Assembly: GCA_945860895.1 (NCBI GenBank)
Contig: CAMASK010000018.1
Span: 1-44,428 of the forward strand
Length of the DNA: 44,428 bases
Direction of reading: 5' to 3'
Source: Bacteriovorax stolpii
GTDB taxonomy: Bacteria > Bdellovibrionota > Bacteriovoracia > Bacteriovoracales > Bacteriovoracaceae
A program made the position numbers and the translations under genes. Positions 25,683 through 34,517 of this stretch are shown here, piece after piece. Position 1 is the stretch's first letter. Each line of letters opens with the position of its first letter. The notes beneath the pieces were generated by a model. That model did not search any database, was not told the DNA's origin, and saw nothing but the letters and a program-made list of their open reading frames with translations.

Positions 25683-25688
25683 GAAGTC

Positions 25689-26831
25689 ATGCGCTTTTTC
25701 CTCTTCCTCATGTTGGTTAGTTGCTCTTCACCTTCCTCATTGAAGTATAAATTCTCAGCTTCTAAAGAGAATCATCCGGCAAATTTAACGGATGAGTCGG
25801 TTAAAGTGGCGCGTATTGAATTAAACTCCAAAGATTTACGTGTGTTTGCCAGCGGTCTGGACTCTACTCATTTGATCGTAAAATTATTTGATAAAGATGG
25901 TAATTTGTTAACAAGCGTTGATCCATCTGATCTTACTTTGTCCTGCTCTCAAGACATTGAAGCTAAACCATTTTCATTAAAGCAGGGTGTTTATAAAGTA
26001 GATTTACTGCCTCGTTTAAAAAGCTCGAGTATTAGCATGCAAGTGGATTGGAAAAATAAAGTCAAAAGTAAAATTGTAGTTATCGAAGCAGGTATTTCTC
26101 CAGTCAAAGATAAATTAGAACCTATTAATCATGAGTTTATCGAGGCTATGGCCCATGGTGAAGCGATGATTGGTCGTGGCAATCGATTCCCAGCATCTGG
26201 AACAGAAGAATTTAGTTTTGTGAATGTAGGTTCGAATAAGATTATTAAAAAAAATAATTCATCCAGGACATTTAATTTTGAATATCCTGAACATGCGAGA
26301 CAAAACATTGCGATGCAAGTTGATGATGCCCCAAATGATACAGTTTCTCACACCCTTCATTCTTATTTTATGTTCTTTCCAAGAAATCAATTACCAGTAT
26401 TGGAGCAGATGGAGAACACCTTGGTTGTGACAGTGGCCAATGGTGAAAGAATCATTTTTAATAAAGATTCAAAAGAAATTATTGGCGGAATTTTTCAGGA
26501 GGGGCCAATGGATGTAAATCCTGAGCGCAGTAAAGCGGGGTATGCAGATTTAAGATATCAAGGAAGAGGAGTCATTCTCAGAGCAAATTCCCGAGGACAA
26601 TCACCTCAGCTTGGTCAGTTCGAAAAAGAAAAAATTGATTTGGATAATGGGAATACAGGTTCCAAAGAGGTTCTCATTATTAATGGTACAACTGGTGAAA
26701 GATGCCGTCGACCTAAAATAGATTTTTGGGATGAATTAGATGTTAGTCCAATTGAATTTAAATTTGCGACTGATGAAGAGTTTGAAGTATATTTGCAAAA
26801 CAATTGCGGCTTCGGTTTACCTAAATTTTAG
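25689..26831 (+). CDS. Lipoprotein, 380 aa
   Basis: The signal peptide is very short, MRFFLFLMLVSCSS, ending in a lipobox. Residues about 40-130 look like a beta-sandwich (RVFASGLDSTHLIVKLFDKDGN), possibly Ig-like. The C-terminal half (about 150-380) is a beta-rich domain of unknown family with one pair of late cysteines (CRRPK, NNCGFG). No enzymatic motif is visible. A FliA-type promoter sits right before the ATG and leaves little or no leader. The end overlaps the convergent DUF423 gene by 15 bases. Confidence 0.75.
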   Translation: MRFFLFLMLVSCSSPSSLKYKFSASKENHPANLTDESVKVARIELNSKDLRVFASGLDSTHLIVKLFDKDGNLLTSVDPSDLTLSCSQDIEAKPFSLKQGVYKVDLLPRLKSSSISMQVDWKNKVKSKIVVIEAGISPVKDKLEPINHEFIEAMAHGEAMIGRGNRFPASGTEEFSFVNVGSNKIIKKNNSSRTFNFEYPEHARQNIAMQVDDAPNDTVSHTLHSYFMFFPRNQLPVLEQMENTLVVTVANGERIIFNKDSKEIIGGIFQEGPMDVNPERSKAGYADLRYQGRGVILRANSRGQSPQLGQFEKEKIDLDNGNTGSKEVLIINGTTGERCRRPKIDFWDELDVSPIEFKFATDEEFEVYLQNNCGFGLPKF

Positions 26832-27203
26832 TGCCTTCATTCCCAAAATAATCCATCCAATCATGAAAAGCAGACCACCTAATGGCACAAGCATAGCAAA
26901 TATTTTCATTCCGCTTAAAACATAAAAATAGCAGTTAAAAGAAAACAGCAAGATCCCTACAAAAAAGGCATAAAAACTAGCATTTAGTTTAATTCCTGGA
27001 AATAACTGTTGAGTGAGCGCCACCATCAAAAGGGCAAATCCATGGTAGAAGTGATAACGGACACCCGTCTCAAAAGTCACAAGATTTTCAGGAGTGACGA
27101 TTGCTTTTAATCCATGTGCCCCAAAAGCGCCGATGAGTACGGCCAGCGCCAGAACAAAACCAGCAATTGAAAGTGATTTAAGGGCTTGAGGTTGCGAGTT
27201 CAT
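26817..27203 (-). CDS. DUF423 family membrane protein
   Basis: 128 residues with four hydrophobic helices. The family signature is GAFGAHGLK in the first loop, followed by FETGVRYHFYHGFALLMVAL. The inner-membrane family (YgdD in E. coli) has no proven function. It lies between a lipoprotein and a SprT-like gene and is read toward the lipoprotein with a 15-base overlap. Confidence 0.9.
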   Translation of the reverse strand: MNSQPQALKSLSIAGFVLALAVLIGAFGAHGLKAIVTPENLVTFETGVRYHFYHGFALLMVALTQQLFPGIKLNASFYAFFVGILLFSFNCYFYVLSGMKIFAMLVPLGGLLFMIGWIILGMKALKFR

Positions 27204-27217
27204 TATAGAAATCCTTT

Positions 27218-28294
27218 TTATTCAAGGTACAGCCCTTTTGAGGAGCTTTCTAAACCTTGCCTGATGCTAAGGTTGCGACCCTGTATTATTCCTACAGCAT
27301 TGGCCCGATCATCTGAATTATGATTAGTGCGAGAAGAGCTAAGTTTGCCGTAGATTTGTTTTATTTTTACATCAAGATTTCTCTCCACTAGAATGAGAGA
27401 TTTTTTATCATCTGAGGAAAGATCATGCTTAGAAGCTTTCATTTTTTGATCAAAGCCTGCGGCAATTCCAAGAAAAAAAGAATTTTTCGCACGCAGTCCC
27501 TGAAAACCGTATTCCTTGCGTGCAACATCCCACAAGTTTTCAAGTTCGAGCTCTAAAAAGTTTGCGACATAAACGGCGAGCTTCACATTGGTAAATGTTC
27601 CGGTGATTTCAATGCAGCAGCGACTTTTGCCATGACTAAAGACAGGACGAACAAAAAAATGCACGAGAATGCTGTAAATCGCAGACATTTTTGGATCTTT
27701 TCTACAATTTAAAAGAACTCGATCCATATATAAAGGTTCGTCATCATTGGATGTAATGTGATCAAGGTTGTGCCTGAGTAAAAGGGCATTTGCCTTCATT
27801 GTGGCAAGTTCCGCTTCATGAACATTTGAACTTTGGGCAAGTTGCAAAAGCTTTTTTACTTTTTCTATCACCCTCTCTGAATCGAGATCGCCTTCTTTAG
27901 AAAGATTGGCCTTCTCAATATTCATTTTGGATAATGCCACTTCATCTGGAAATTTATATTTTCTGCAGATTGCTTTGAATTCAGGTCCATGAGGCTGGAC
28001 TATGCCATGCTCGAGCCATGTGAGGTAATGGGCCAGTTCGTGTTTAAGAACGTCCCGTATCACTGAATCTTTAGCAGTATAAATAAGTTTTTTATTGATT
28101 CCGATCTGATAATAACTAGCATCGAAAAAACCTAAATCATTTCCTTCAAAAACCACGACCTTAATGGGGTAAGTATAATTACCAAAAATAAATCGTGTTT
28201 TGCGAAAACTTAGTCCAATGTCTGCCAGAATTTCTCGCACGAGATCCTGAGAGCGTTGGATAAATGCGATGCTGGTTTGGTCAAAAACTATCAT
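27218..28294 (-). CDS. SprT-like metallopeptidase domain with DUF2786 domain
   Basis: The N-terminal half carries KHELAHYLTW (His85, Glu86, His89) and VQPHGPEF (His102), the zinc ligands of SprT-like domains. The C-terminal half has the DUF2786 pattern KVKKLLQLAQSSNVHEAELATMKANALL. Fusions of these two domains occur in bacteria and have been linked loosely to DNA-protein repair, but no role is proven. The stop lies near the DUF423 gene. The ATG at 28294 overlaps the upstream exported-protein gene by 14 bases. No signal peptide; cytoplasmic. Confidence 0.85.
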   Translation of the reverse strand: MIVFDQTSIAFIQRSQDLVREILADIGLSFRKTRFIFGNYTYPIKVVVFEGNDLGFFDASYYQIGINKKLIYTAKDSVIRDVLKHELAHYLTWLEHGIVQPHGPEFKAICRKYKFPDEVALSKMNIEKANLSKEGDLDSERVIEKVKKLLQLAQSSNVHEAELATMKANALLLRHNLDHITSNDDEPLYMDRVLLNCRKDPKMSAIYSILVHFFVRPVFSHGKSRCCIEITGTFTNVKLAVYVANFLELELENLWDVARKEYGFQGLRAKNSFFLGIAAGFDQKMKASKHDLSSDDKKSLILVERNLDVKIKQIYGKLSSSRTNHNSDDRANAVGIIQGRNLSIRQGLESSSKGLYLE

Positions 28295-30416
28295 TGGTCA
28301 AGGCTAGATTATTGCGGCTTCCGTAGTCAATCAGCTTTTCGTATAATCGACGCTGACCTTCTTCTTCTTGCTTAAAAGAATTATAAAAACATGGATTTTC
28401 ATAATCGATCTTCATTTCAGTCGGCCGATTCGCTTCTGCTAAAATAGGTAATAATCCCAGAGACTTATATCTTTCCTGACATTTCCTGAAAACAAATGGT
28501 GCTTCGGTCTTTAGAAAAGAAGAAAATAAGGCACACATGTGAGCAGCGGTTTTTCCTTCGAACTTTGTTAGGATATCGGATTTTGCATTCATGCTATTTT
28601 TTATCATACGGATAATTTCGCGTTTGAAGCCTTTTTCTAAACCATTTTTTGCAGCTAAATAAGTATCCATACGGAAAGCTTCTCGAGTGGCATGGAAATC
28701 AGGATAAGTCTCAAACTTTGATTGCATGGAGCGATTAATCACAAAATTTGTAAATGAAGGATGTGTCGGATCATTGGAAAGAATAATATCATTCGTTAAA
28801 AATAGTTTTTCAAGATGCTTGAATGGACGATTAAATCTTTCAAAGGCAATATCTGGAATCATTAGAACTGTTTGAACAGTGATTTGAGCAATTGATCCAC
28901 GTGCCATTTCTTCAAAAAGCAACCTGCCATTTTCATCAACCTTAGTTAAATAGTCAGCATATTCTTCATCAGTAAGGCCAACGAAATTATGATCAAGGTA
29001 ATTAATCATTTTTCGCAACATGATTTCATTCGTTTTGAAGTCTGCCCGATATTGAGAAGGCAAGGAACTTGAATCCATATAACGTACATTAAAAGAGTAG
29101 AGACTTCTCATTTCATTAATTATGTACTGATTACTAGAGATGATTTTTGATTTTAAATTATAAAATGACCTTTTTTTAGTCATTATAGCTTCAGCTGTTT
29201 TGATTACGCTTCTGGCAGTCTTAATCAAAGTTCTTACTTGTTCAACTTGATTTTGAAGAGGTGTTGGTCCATTCTGATTGTATTCAGTCCAGTCTAAACC
29301 CCGAGCCTTCATAGTGATAAGAAAGTTTGCTCTTTCATCATCAGTAGTTTCAGGACCCGGAATGTCTGAATCTTTAATTGAATCTGGCGATAGTCTGACG
29401 GCCGCAAAATAACGACCCAACAGCTGAAGATCCAGCGTAAGAGCAGAGCCCATGGAGCCTACATCTTTAAAAATGCTTTGAACTTTAGCAAGTCTTGAAA
29501 TCTGAAGAAAGTAGGCTTCGTATTCAGAGTTTTTTGTATCACTTATCCTTTGATTGATGAGATCTGAAATTTTTTTCTTATCATCCATCAGATCTTTGGC
29601 CCTTTTTAACTCACATGCATTAGTTTGGAGCAGTGTATATGTACAGGCCAAGATTTGACTATTTTGGACACGATTCGTTTCAGAGATTGCCCTCTTAACT
29701 TTATTGTTTCGCAGAAGGATTGCCATCTGACCACCAGCTTCAAATCCTGCGGAAATGATTCCCCCTGCGGTTCCTCCCACTAGTGTTCCTGCAGAAGAAG
29801 CAAGCTTCATTACCACTGGGATCATATTTTTCCAGCCACCCAATTTATCCACACAATTATTTGGCAAACTATTAAGGGTAGCGATGGCAGCTGAAGAGTT
29901 GGCATAGACGTTTTGCCATTTTTGAGAAATCTGAAGCTCATTATTTTTTTCGTCTTCCATTCTTGCCAGTTTTGATTCCACTCCAAGAGTGCTTACTGAC
30001 TGTTTTACTGTATCAATTAATGTTTGAAGACTTGCCACACGAGAGGCTTGTGTTGGATCAGTCTGATCAATCAACATAAGCTCAGATTCAAGATCGATCA
30101 AATATTCCTTCTTAGCATCCTTGGCCAATTCTTTTTTTTCAGCTTGCGTAATCTCCCGATTAAAATAAGCATCAAGTTGTATGAGCTGAGAATTAAGTTG
30201 GGCCAGTGGTGCAGAGCAGGCTTTATCGCCTTCCAATTTAGTTTTGAGAAGTTCTTGAATCAACGCTAAAGCATCAGTAAAGCTATATTTATCGTTATGA
30301 ATATAACCGCAACCATCTAAAAGATCTGAAGTTTTCTCGAGCTTATAATTCTGCGCATGGGAGCTTAGCGGATGAATTACCAGTACTAAGGTTAAGATAA
30401 ACAGAAATTTTTTCAT
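28281..30416 (-). CDS. Large exported helical protein with glycine-zipper segment
   Basis: The 711-residue protein has a signal peptide (MKKFLFILTLVLVIHPLSSHA). The body is helical: charged amphipathic segments, a leucine/glutamate-rich section at about 40-160 that looks coiled-coil, and a striking glycine-zipper stretch at about 200-230 (SSAGTLVGGTAGGIISAG) that could insert in membranes. Ten or so cysteines suggest disulfides. I recognise no family. It could be a pore-like or secretion-linked protein, but there is no direct evidence. The end overlaps the SprT-like gene by 14 bases. The upstream region holds TATAAG-like -10 sequence without a good -35. Confidence 0.7.
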   Translation of the reverse strand: MKKFLFILTLVLVIHPLSSHAQNYKLEKTSDLLDGCGYIHNDKYSFTDALALIQELLKTKLEGDKACSAPLAQLNSQLIQLDAYFNREITQAEKKELAKDAKKEYLIDLESELMLIDQTDPTQASRVASLQTLIDTVKQSVSTLGVESKLARMEDEKNNELQISQKWQNVYANSSAAIATLNSLPNNCVDKLGGWKNMIPVVMKLASSAGTLVGGTAGGIISAGFEAGGQMAILLRNNKVKRAISETNRVQNSQILACTYTLLQTNACELKRAKDLMDDKKKISDLINQRISDTKNSEYEAYFLQISRLAKVQSIFKDVGSMGSALTLDLQLLGRYFAAVRLSPDSIKDSDIPGPETTDDERANFLITMKARGLDWTEYNQNGPTPLQNQVEQVRTLIKTARSVIKTAEAIMTKKRSFYNLKSKIISSNQYIINEMRSLYSFNVRYMDSSSLPSQYRADFKTNEIMLRKMINYLDHNFVGLTDEEYADYLTKVDENGRLLFEEMARGSIAQITVQTVLMIPDIAFERFNRPFKHLEKLFLTNDIILSNDPTHPSFTNFVINRSMQSKFETYPDFHATREAFRMDTYLAAKNGLEKGFKREIIRMIKNSMNAKSDILTKFEGKTAAHMCALFSSFLKTEAPFVFRKCQERYKSLGLLPILAEANRPTEMKIDYENPCFYNSFKQEEEGQRRLYEKLIDYGSRNNLALTNDSF

Positions 30417-30590
30417 AAGCGTATCTTATAAATGAGAAGATGCTTTACGACTTTTATTTGACGGGGGGAATGTAAAAAATACCCACTTCAAGGGTTCAAA
30501 AAAATCAGCATAGGGCCAAAATGCACTTCTTACATGGTTCATTGAACTGTGTTAATCCTTTATTATTCCCGAAACAAGATGGAGGAAGGA

Positions 30591-30935
30591 ATGCAAAAGC
30601 TTATTGGTGCTTGTTTATTACTAATTATCATAAATGCTCTTCAAGCGAAGGCTTTTGCGGCTCCACTTAACTGTACATTTACTGATTCTGATTTAAAGCT
30701 TGAAGGAGTAGAATCCCTGGTCATAAATGAGGATGCTTTAACCGTAAATAGTGAGGTCTCTATTCAACTCCAGCACACCATTATTAAATGTGGCAGTTTT
30801 GGCAGGCAGCACCGTTTTGATGGTCTGGGTGAAAACTTGCAGATTATTCTTAAGTCATGCACCGATGAAGCGGCTCTGCGCGGACACATTATTGATTCAG
30901 TCAATTTAAAGTCAGCTGAAATTGTATGTGATTAG
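30591..30935 (+). CDS. Small exported protein, 114 aa
   Basis: The frame is open from 30549, but GGAGGAAGG immediately before the ATG at 30591 sets the start. The resulting signal peptide is MQKLIGACLLLIIINALQAK. The mature part of about 90 residues has three cysteines (NCTF, IKCGSF, SCTDE) and a late Cys (IVCD), so probably two disulfides. No family recognised. It ends 11 bases before the convergent gene at 30947, with no visible terminator. Confidence 0.75.
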   Translation: MQKLIGACLLLIIINALQAKAFAAPLNCTFTDSDLKLEGVESLVINEDALTVNSEVSIQLQHTIIKCGSFGRQHRFDGLGENLQIILKSCTDEAALRGHIIDSVNLKSAEIVCD

Positions 30936-30946
30936 GATTCTGGATA

Positions 30947-31402
30947 TCATTCACAAATAATCATATCACTAATGTGATCACCCATACTTGTACCTGAATA
31001 ATTTTCAGTCAGCTGATTATTACTTTTGGAAACTTTTATTGTGATATTGGCGAAATCTTTGCCGTCCACAGTGGCAATCATTCTTAAATTTAAGAGATTT
31101 CCTAAACAGCTTGCAGTTGTTTGGGTTTGAATCGTCAACCCAGTATCAGGATCAACGTCTGTGACGGCTTTTGTTTTACCATCAGCTTTATAATTTTCAA
31201 CATGTCCCTCAGATTCACCAGCATCTTTAGTCGTAATGGTGAATTCATTAATCTGATTTACAATTTTTTGTTCAATTAAAATTTCGGTAGCATTACTTCC
31301 CTGACCAGTAGATGAACGACACTTTTTATAATTTCCGGCAAGGCTTGGGCAAGCCATGGCCGGTACAGTGAGGAATGTTAAAAGGATACAAAAAGCGCGC
31401 AT
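30947..31402 (-). CDS. Exported protein, lipocalin-like size, 151 aa
   Basis: A signal peptide (MRAFCILLTFLTVPAMA) is followed by about 134 residues with repeated beta-strand segments (ITTKDAGESEGHVENYK, ITIKVSKSNNQL). The strand pattern and the opening CPSLAGNYKKC could be a lipocalin-like or small barrel fold, but I cannot assign one. Five cysteines. GGAG lies 5 bases before the ATG. Function unknown. Confidence 0.7.
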   Translation of the reverse strand: MRAFCILLTFLTVPAMACPSLAGNYKKCRSSTGQGSNATEILIEQKIVNQINEFTITTKDAGESEGHVENYKADGKTKAVTDVDPDTGLTIQTQTTASCLGNLLNLRMIATVDGKDFANITIKVSKSNNQLTENYSGTSMGDHISDMIICE

Positions 31403-31500
31403 GCGGACTCCTGAATAAATAATTTATGAATTAATTGTAACTCTAATAAATCTTTTGTAATGGGCAACGCGTTGAAATCAAGATGGCACTGTATGTACAG

Positions 31501-32328
31501 TCATCGGCTTAAAGAGCTTCCTATTGAGGCGATTATAATGCTTAAGATTGCTGTCCACTGAAGACTCGTGAGCGCTTCACTTAAAAAAATTAAACCCACT
31601 AAAGAAGCGATGGCCGGTTCTGCACTCATCAAAATGCCAAATGTCTTACTAGGAATGCGTTTCAAGACATACATTTCTAATGAATAGGGAAGGGCACTTG
31701 ATAGAATCGCCACGGCCACTGCCATGGGAAGTATTTGAGGATTAAGTAATTTCTCACCATCAATAATTAGACCGAAAGGAAGTGCTACGATGAGGGCAAA
31801 AAACATACCCATACAACTCGCTATTCCACCATGTAGATCTTTGCCGGCCCTCTGACCGAATATAATATAGAACGCCCAGAACAATCCTGCCAGAACAGCA
31901 AAGAAGACACCTAAATAATCAATCGCCTGATTCAGATCGGCACTAGGGAAAATTAAAAAAATGCCAACCATTGCCAGGATCGCCCATAAATAATCAATTG
32001 TTCTTTTTGAAGAAAAAATCGCAACAGCAAGAGGGCCCAGAAATTCTAAGGCTACAGCTATGCCTAAGGGTATTCTTTTGAGCGCTAAATAAAACGTCAA
32101 GTTCATCAATCCAAGTGAAGTGCCGTAGATAAAGAGATTTTTTATTTCGGCACGTGAAAATTTATGTCTCCAGGGCTTCCAAACTAGAATTAAAATGAGA
32201 GCGGCAAAAAACAGTCTCAGCGAAGTCGTTCCCGCTGCACCTGCCATGGGAAAGAGTTGCTTGGCCAGACCTGCGCCCAATTGAATGGAAAGCATAGCAA
32301 TTAAAAGAAGGGTGTAAGGAAGGAGCAT
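31501..32328 (-). CDS. DMT superfamily (EamA) exporter, RhtA-like
   Basis: 275 residues with about ten hydrophobic helices and two EamA repeats. The C-terminal block SSALPYSLEMYVLKRIPSKT, then LMSAEPAIASLVGLIFLSE, closely follows the E. coli threonine/homoserine exporter RhtA. It probably exports amino acids such as threonine or homoserine at the inner membrane. The ScsB-type gene ends 22 bases upstream on the same strand, so the two may share a transcript. The exact substrate is not certain. Confidence 0.85.
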   Translation of the reverse strand: MLLPYTLLLIAMLSIQLGAGLAKQLFPMAGAAGTTSLRLFFAALILILVWKPWRHKFSRAEIKNLFIYGTSLGLMNLTFYLALKRIPLGIAVALEFLGPLAVAIFSSKRTIDYLWAILAMVGIFLIFPSADLNQAIDYLGVFFAVLAGLFWAFYIIFGQRAGKDLHGGIASCMGMFFALIVALPFGLIIDGEKLLNPQILPMAVAVAILSSALPYSLEMYVLKRIPSKTFGILMSAEPAIASLVGLIFLSEALTSLQWTAILSIIIASIGSSLSR

Positions 32329-32349
32329 GTTGTTGGTTAATTTTTTTTG

Positions 32350-34461
32350 TTAGTTTAAATTTTTTTCAATTTTATCCAGGTGGATAGTTTCACCTAGAAA
32401 AATAATCTCTCCATTGGTCTTTTGAACGAAATAGGCCGGTACTCCGACTGCTCCATAATTTTTAAGGTACTGGGTAATGGTATCATCTCGTTTCGTCCAA
32501 TCGGCCCTCAAAAGAACAAGGTTATATTTTTTAGTTAAAGCTTTGAATCCCTTCGTTTCCAGAACTAATTTTTTATTCACCTTACAAGTCAGGCACCATT
32601 CAGCAGTAAAATCCATGAAAACTAATTTACCTTTTTCTTCAGCAAGTTTAGCTACCGACCAGGGCTTCCAGTCAGTTTCTTTAGTCATCGTGCTTATTGT
32701 GGTTGGTTTGAGCTCAAGATCTCTCATGGCCAGCACTGTTGAGATCAAAGGGATAAGAAAAACTCCCAAGACTAATACTTTCTGACGGCTGATCTTTTTA
32801 TAAAAAAAGAAAGCAAAAAACCAAAGAGCAAAGAGTAAATTCAGTCGCCAACTGATGAGATCAAAATTTACCAGACTCACAAACACGTCATAGAGCCAAA
32901 CCACCGTGGTAATTAACGAAAGTCCCAAAAAATATTTTAATTTTTCCATCCAGGCGCCGGGTTTTGGAAAGATTGACAGAGTCTTGGGAAATACCGCTGT
33001 CATCAAAAAGGGGAAAGCTAATCCTATTCCAATGAAGAAGAACATCAAGAAAATGGTAAAGTAATTTGTAGTAAATGCAAAAGTCAGCGCAGTGCCGAGA
33101 AATGGTGCGGAACAAGGAGTTGAAAGAATAGTCGTTAAAACTCCGCCAAAAAAATCTCCAACAAACCCTTCTTCCGTTTTTGCTCCGCCAATTGTAGATC
33201 CACCAGGAGTTATAAATTCAAAAAGTCCAAACAGATTTAAACTAAAAATAAAAAGCACCAGCATCATACTTAATATGAAGGCTGGAGATTGAAGCTGGAA
33301 GCCCCAACCAACCTCTTCACCAGTAGCTTTGAGTCCAGCAATGACTAGTGCCAGTGCCATAAAGGTGGAAATTACTCCTATAGTATAACTTAAATTATGC
33401 TGAAATAATTTTTTCCGTGAATAGTTTTGATGGCGGATTAAGCTAAAAAGTTTTAAAGAAATGACTGGAAGTACACACGGCATGAGATTTAAAATTAATC
33501 CTCCGAGGAATGCCAGAAGCAGATAATGAAAAATATTTTCTGTTGGTGGGGTCTGCGATTTAGTTAGAACTTTTGAATTCCCATCGAATGGAGTTAGTTG
33601 TTGGTAAAACTTCTCGAGTGAACCAGAAGCGAGAGAGAAGTCTTTTACTTTCAAAGTGACTTTCTGGATTTTATTCATTCCTGGTGCATTTAAGAGAAAA
33701 CTTAATTCATAATTTTCTTTAAAACTGCCAGACGCTGGCAATGGAATAGGAGGCTCTTGATACTCGCCATCCCATTCAATTTCCGTTTTGCCATAAAGAG
33801 TATCCCCTTCAGTGTAGAGTGATTCTCTTTTATACCCGAATGGCGCTTTAGGAAAAGGTGTAAGGAATAATAAATTGCGTGGTAATTTATTATTCCTTAC
33901 ACCTTTGAGCGAATAATGAAGCGTCAAAAGATTTTGATTTTTTATACGTGTGAGATAGTACTCAAAATTAGAAGGAACCATGGCCTCTTGAGGAAGATCC
34001 TGGAATGCTTCACTTAATTCTTTATCTGAAAAAGGACTGGCATTTCTGTTTGAAACAAAATTCTGATCCTTTTTTAACTGAAGTTTCGCTTCACCAGGAA
34101 TACAAATATCCTTACAAATCAAAACAATAACATGAGCTACAAGATCCCCAGGGTAATCATCAAAAAAGAAGTGCTGCTTACCTTCATAACCTATGGTTAA
34201 GATATCTCCAGCTTCAATGTGTCTTTCAGGAACAGGCCATTCATAAGCTTTAAGCTCAATTGGTTTTCCATCAAGACTTATAAATTTAAAGGATGATGCA
34301 AGACCAGCGTCACCGGGGTTTTTCCAATAGGTGTGCCAGTTTTTGTCGTGATTAACGGAGACAACAATTTTATTAGAATGTCTCTGAAGAGATATAGTCG
34401 CGTGATCGTCAGCACTAAAAGCTGAAAAAGATAAAAGTGCGAAAACGAGAAACTTCAACAT
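32350..34461 (-). CDS. Protein-disulfide reductase, ScsB/DsbD-type
   Basis: 703 residues: signal peptide, an N-terminal beta domain (WHTYWKNPGDAGL, EWPVPERH) with Cys116 and Cys120 (LICKDIC), a hydrophobic core of about eight helices with LMPCVLPVISLK and STPCSAPFLGTA, and a C-terminal thioredoxin domain with WCLTC (Cys623, Cys626). Electrons from cytoplasmic thioredoxin pass through the membrane to periplasmic partners. The N-domain pattern is closer to ScsB than to E. coli DsbD. Residues about 186-203 are encoded by a 23-base perfect inverted repeat (see repeat entry). All six cysteines of the relay are intact. Confidence 0.9.
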   Translation of the reverse strand: MLKFLVFALLSFSAFSADDHATISLQRHSNKIVVSVNHDKNWHTYWKNPGDAGLASSFKFISLDGKPIELKAYEWPVPERHIEAGDILTIGYEGKQHFFFDDYPGDLVAHVIVLICKDICIPGEAKLQLKKDQNFVSNRNASPFSDKELSEAFQDLPQEAMVPSNFEYYLTRIKNQNLLTLHYSLKGVRNNKLPRNLLFLTPFPKAPFGYKRESLYTEGDTLYGKTEIEWDGEYQEPPIPLPASGSFKENYELSFLLNAPGMNKIQKVTLKVKDFSLASGSLEKFYQQLTPFDGNSKVLTKSQTPPTENIFHYLLLAFLGGLILNLMPCVLPVISLKLFSLIRHQNYSRKKLFQHNLSYTIGVISTFMALALVIAGLKATGEEVGWGFQLQSPAFILSMMLVLFIFSLNLFGLFEFITPGGSTIGGAKTEEGFVGDFFGGVLTTILSTPCSAPFLGTALTFAFTTNYFTIFLMFFFIGIGLAFPFLMTAVFPKTLSIFPKPGAWMEKLKYFLGLSLITTVVWLYDVFVSLVNFDLISWRLNLLFALWFFAFFFYKKISRQKVLVLGVFLIPLISTVLAMRDLELKPTTISTMTKETDWKPWSVAKLAEEKGKLVFMDFTAEWCLTCKVNKKLVLETKGFKALTKKYNLVLLRADWTKRDDTITQYLKNYGAVGVPAYFVQKTNGEIIFLGETIHLDKIEKNLN
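33854..33906. repeat. Perfect 23-bp inverted repeat inside the ScsB/DsbD gene
   Basis: Arms 33854-33876 and 33884-33906 are exact reverse complements, separated by 7 bases (GCGTGGT). The arms include AAAGGTGTAAGGAATAA on the left. The message would fold a 23-base-pair, AU-rich hairpin. The whole repeat is in frame and encodes about residues 186-203 between the N-terminal domain and the rest. No other copy was seen in the window. Possible origins are template-switch correction of a quasi-palindrome or a regulatory hairpin. The repeat is seen directly; its origin and role are unknown. Confidence 0.95.
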
Positions 34462-34480
34462 ACTGATCCTTTGTCGAATC

Positions 34481-34497
34481 TATGCCTCTCAGGCATA
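34481..34497. promoter_or_regulatory. Palindrome between divergent genes, possible operator
   Basis: TATGCCT-CTC-AGGCATA is a perfect 7-base inverted repeat with a 3-base centre in the short gap between the ScsB/DsbD start (34461) and the BtuF-like start (34518). Position suits a regulator binding site, but no regulator is near and the palindrome could be chance. Confidence 0.35.
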
Positions 34498-34517
34498 ATG
34501 AATGGGGGGAGTCATCA

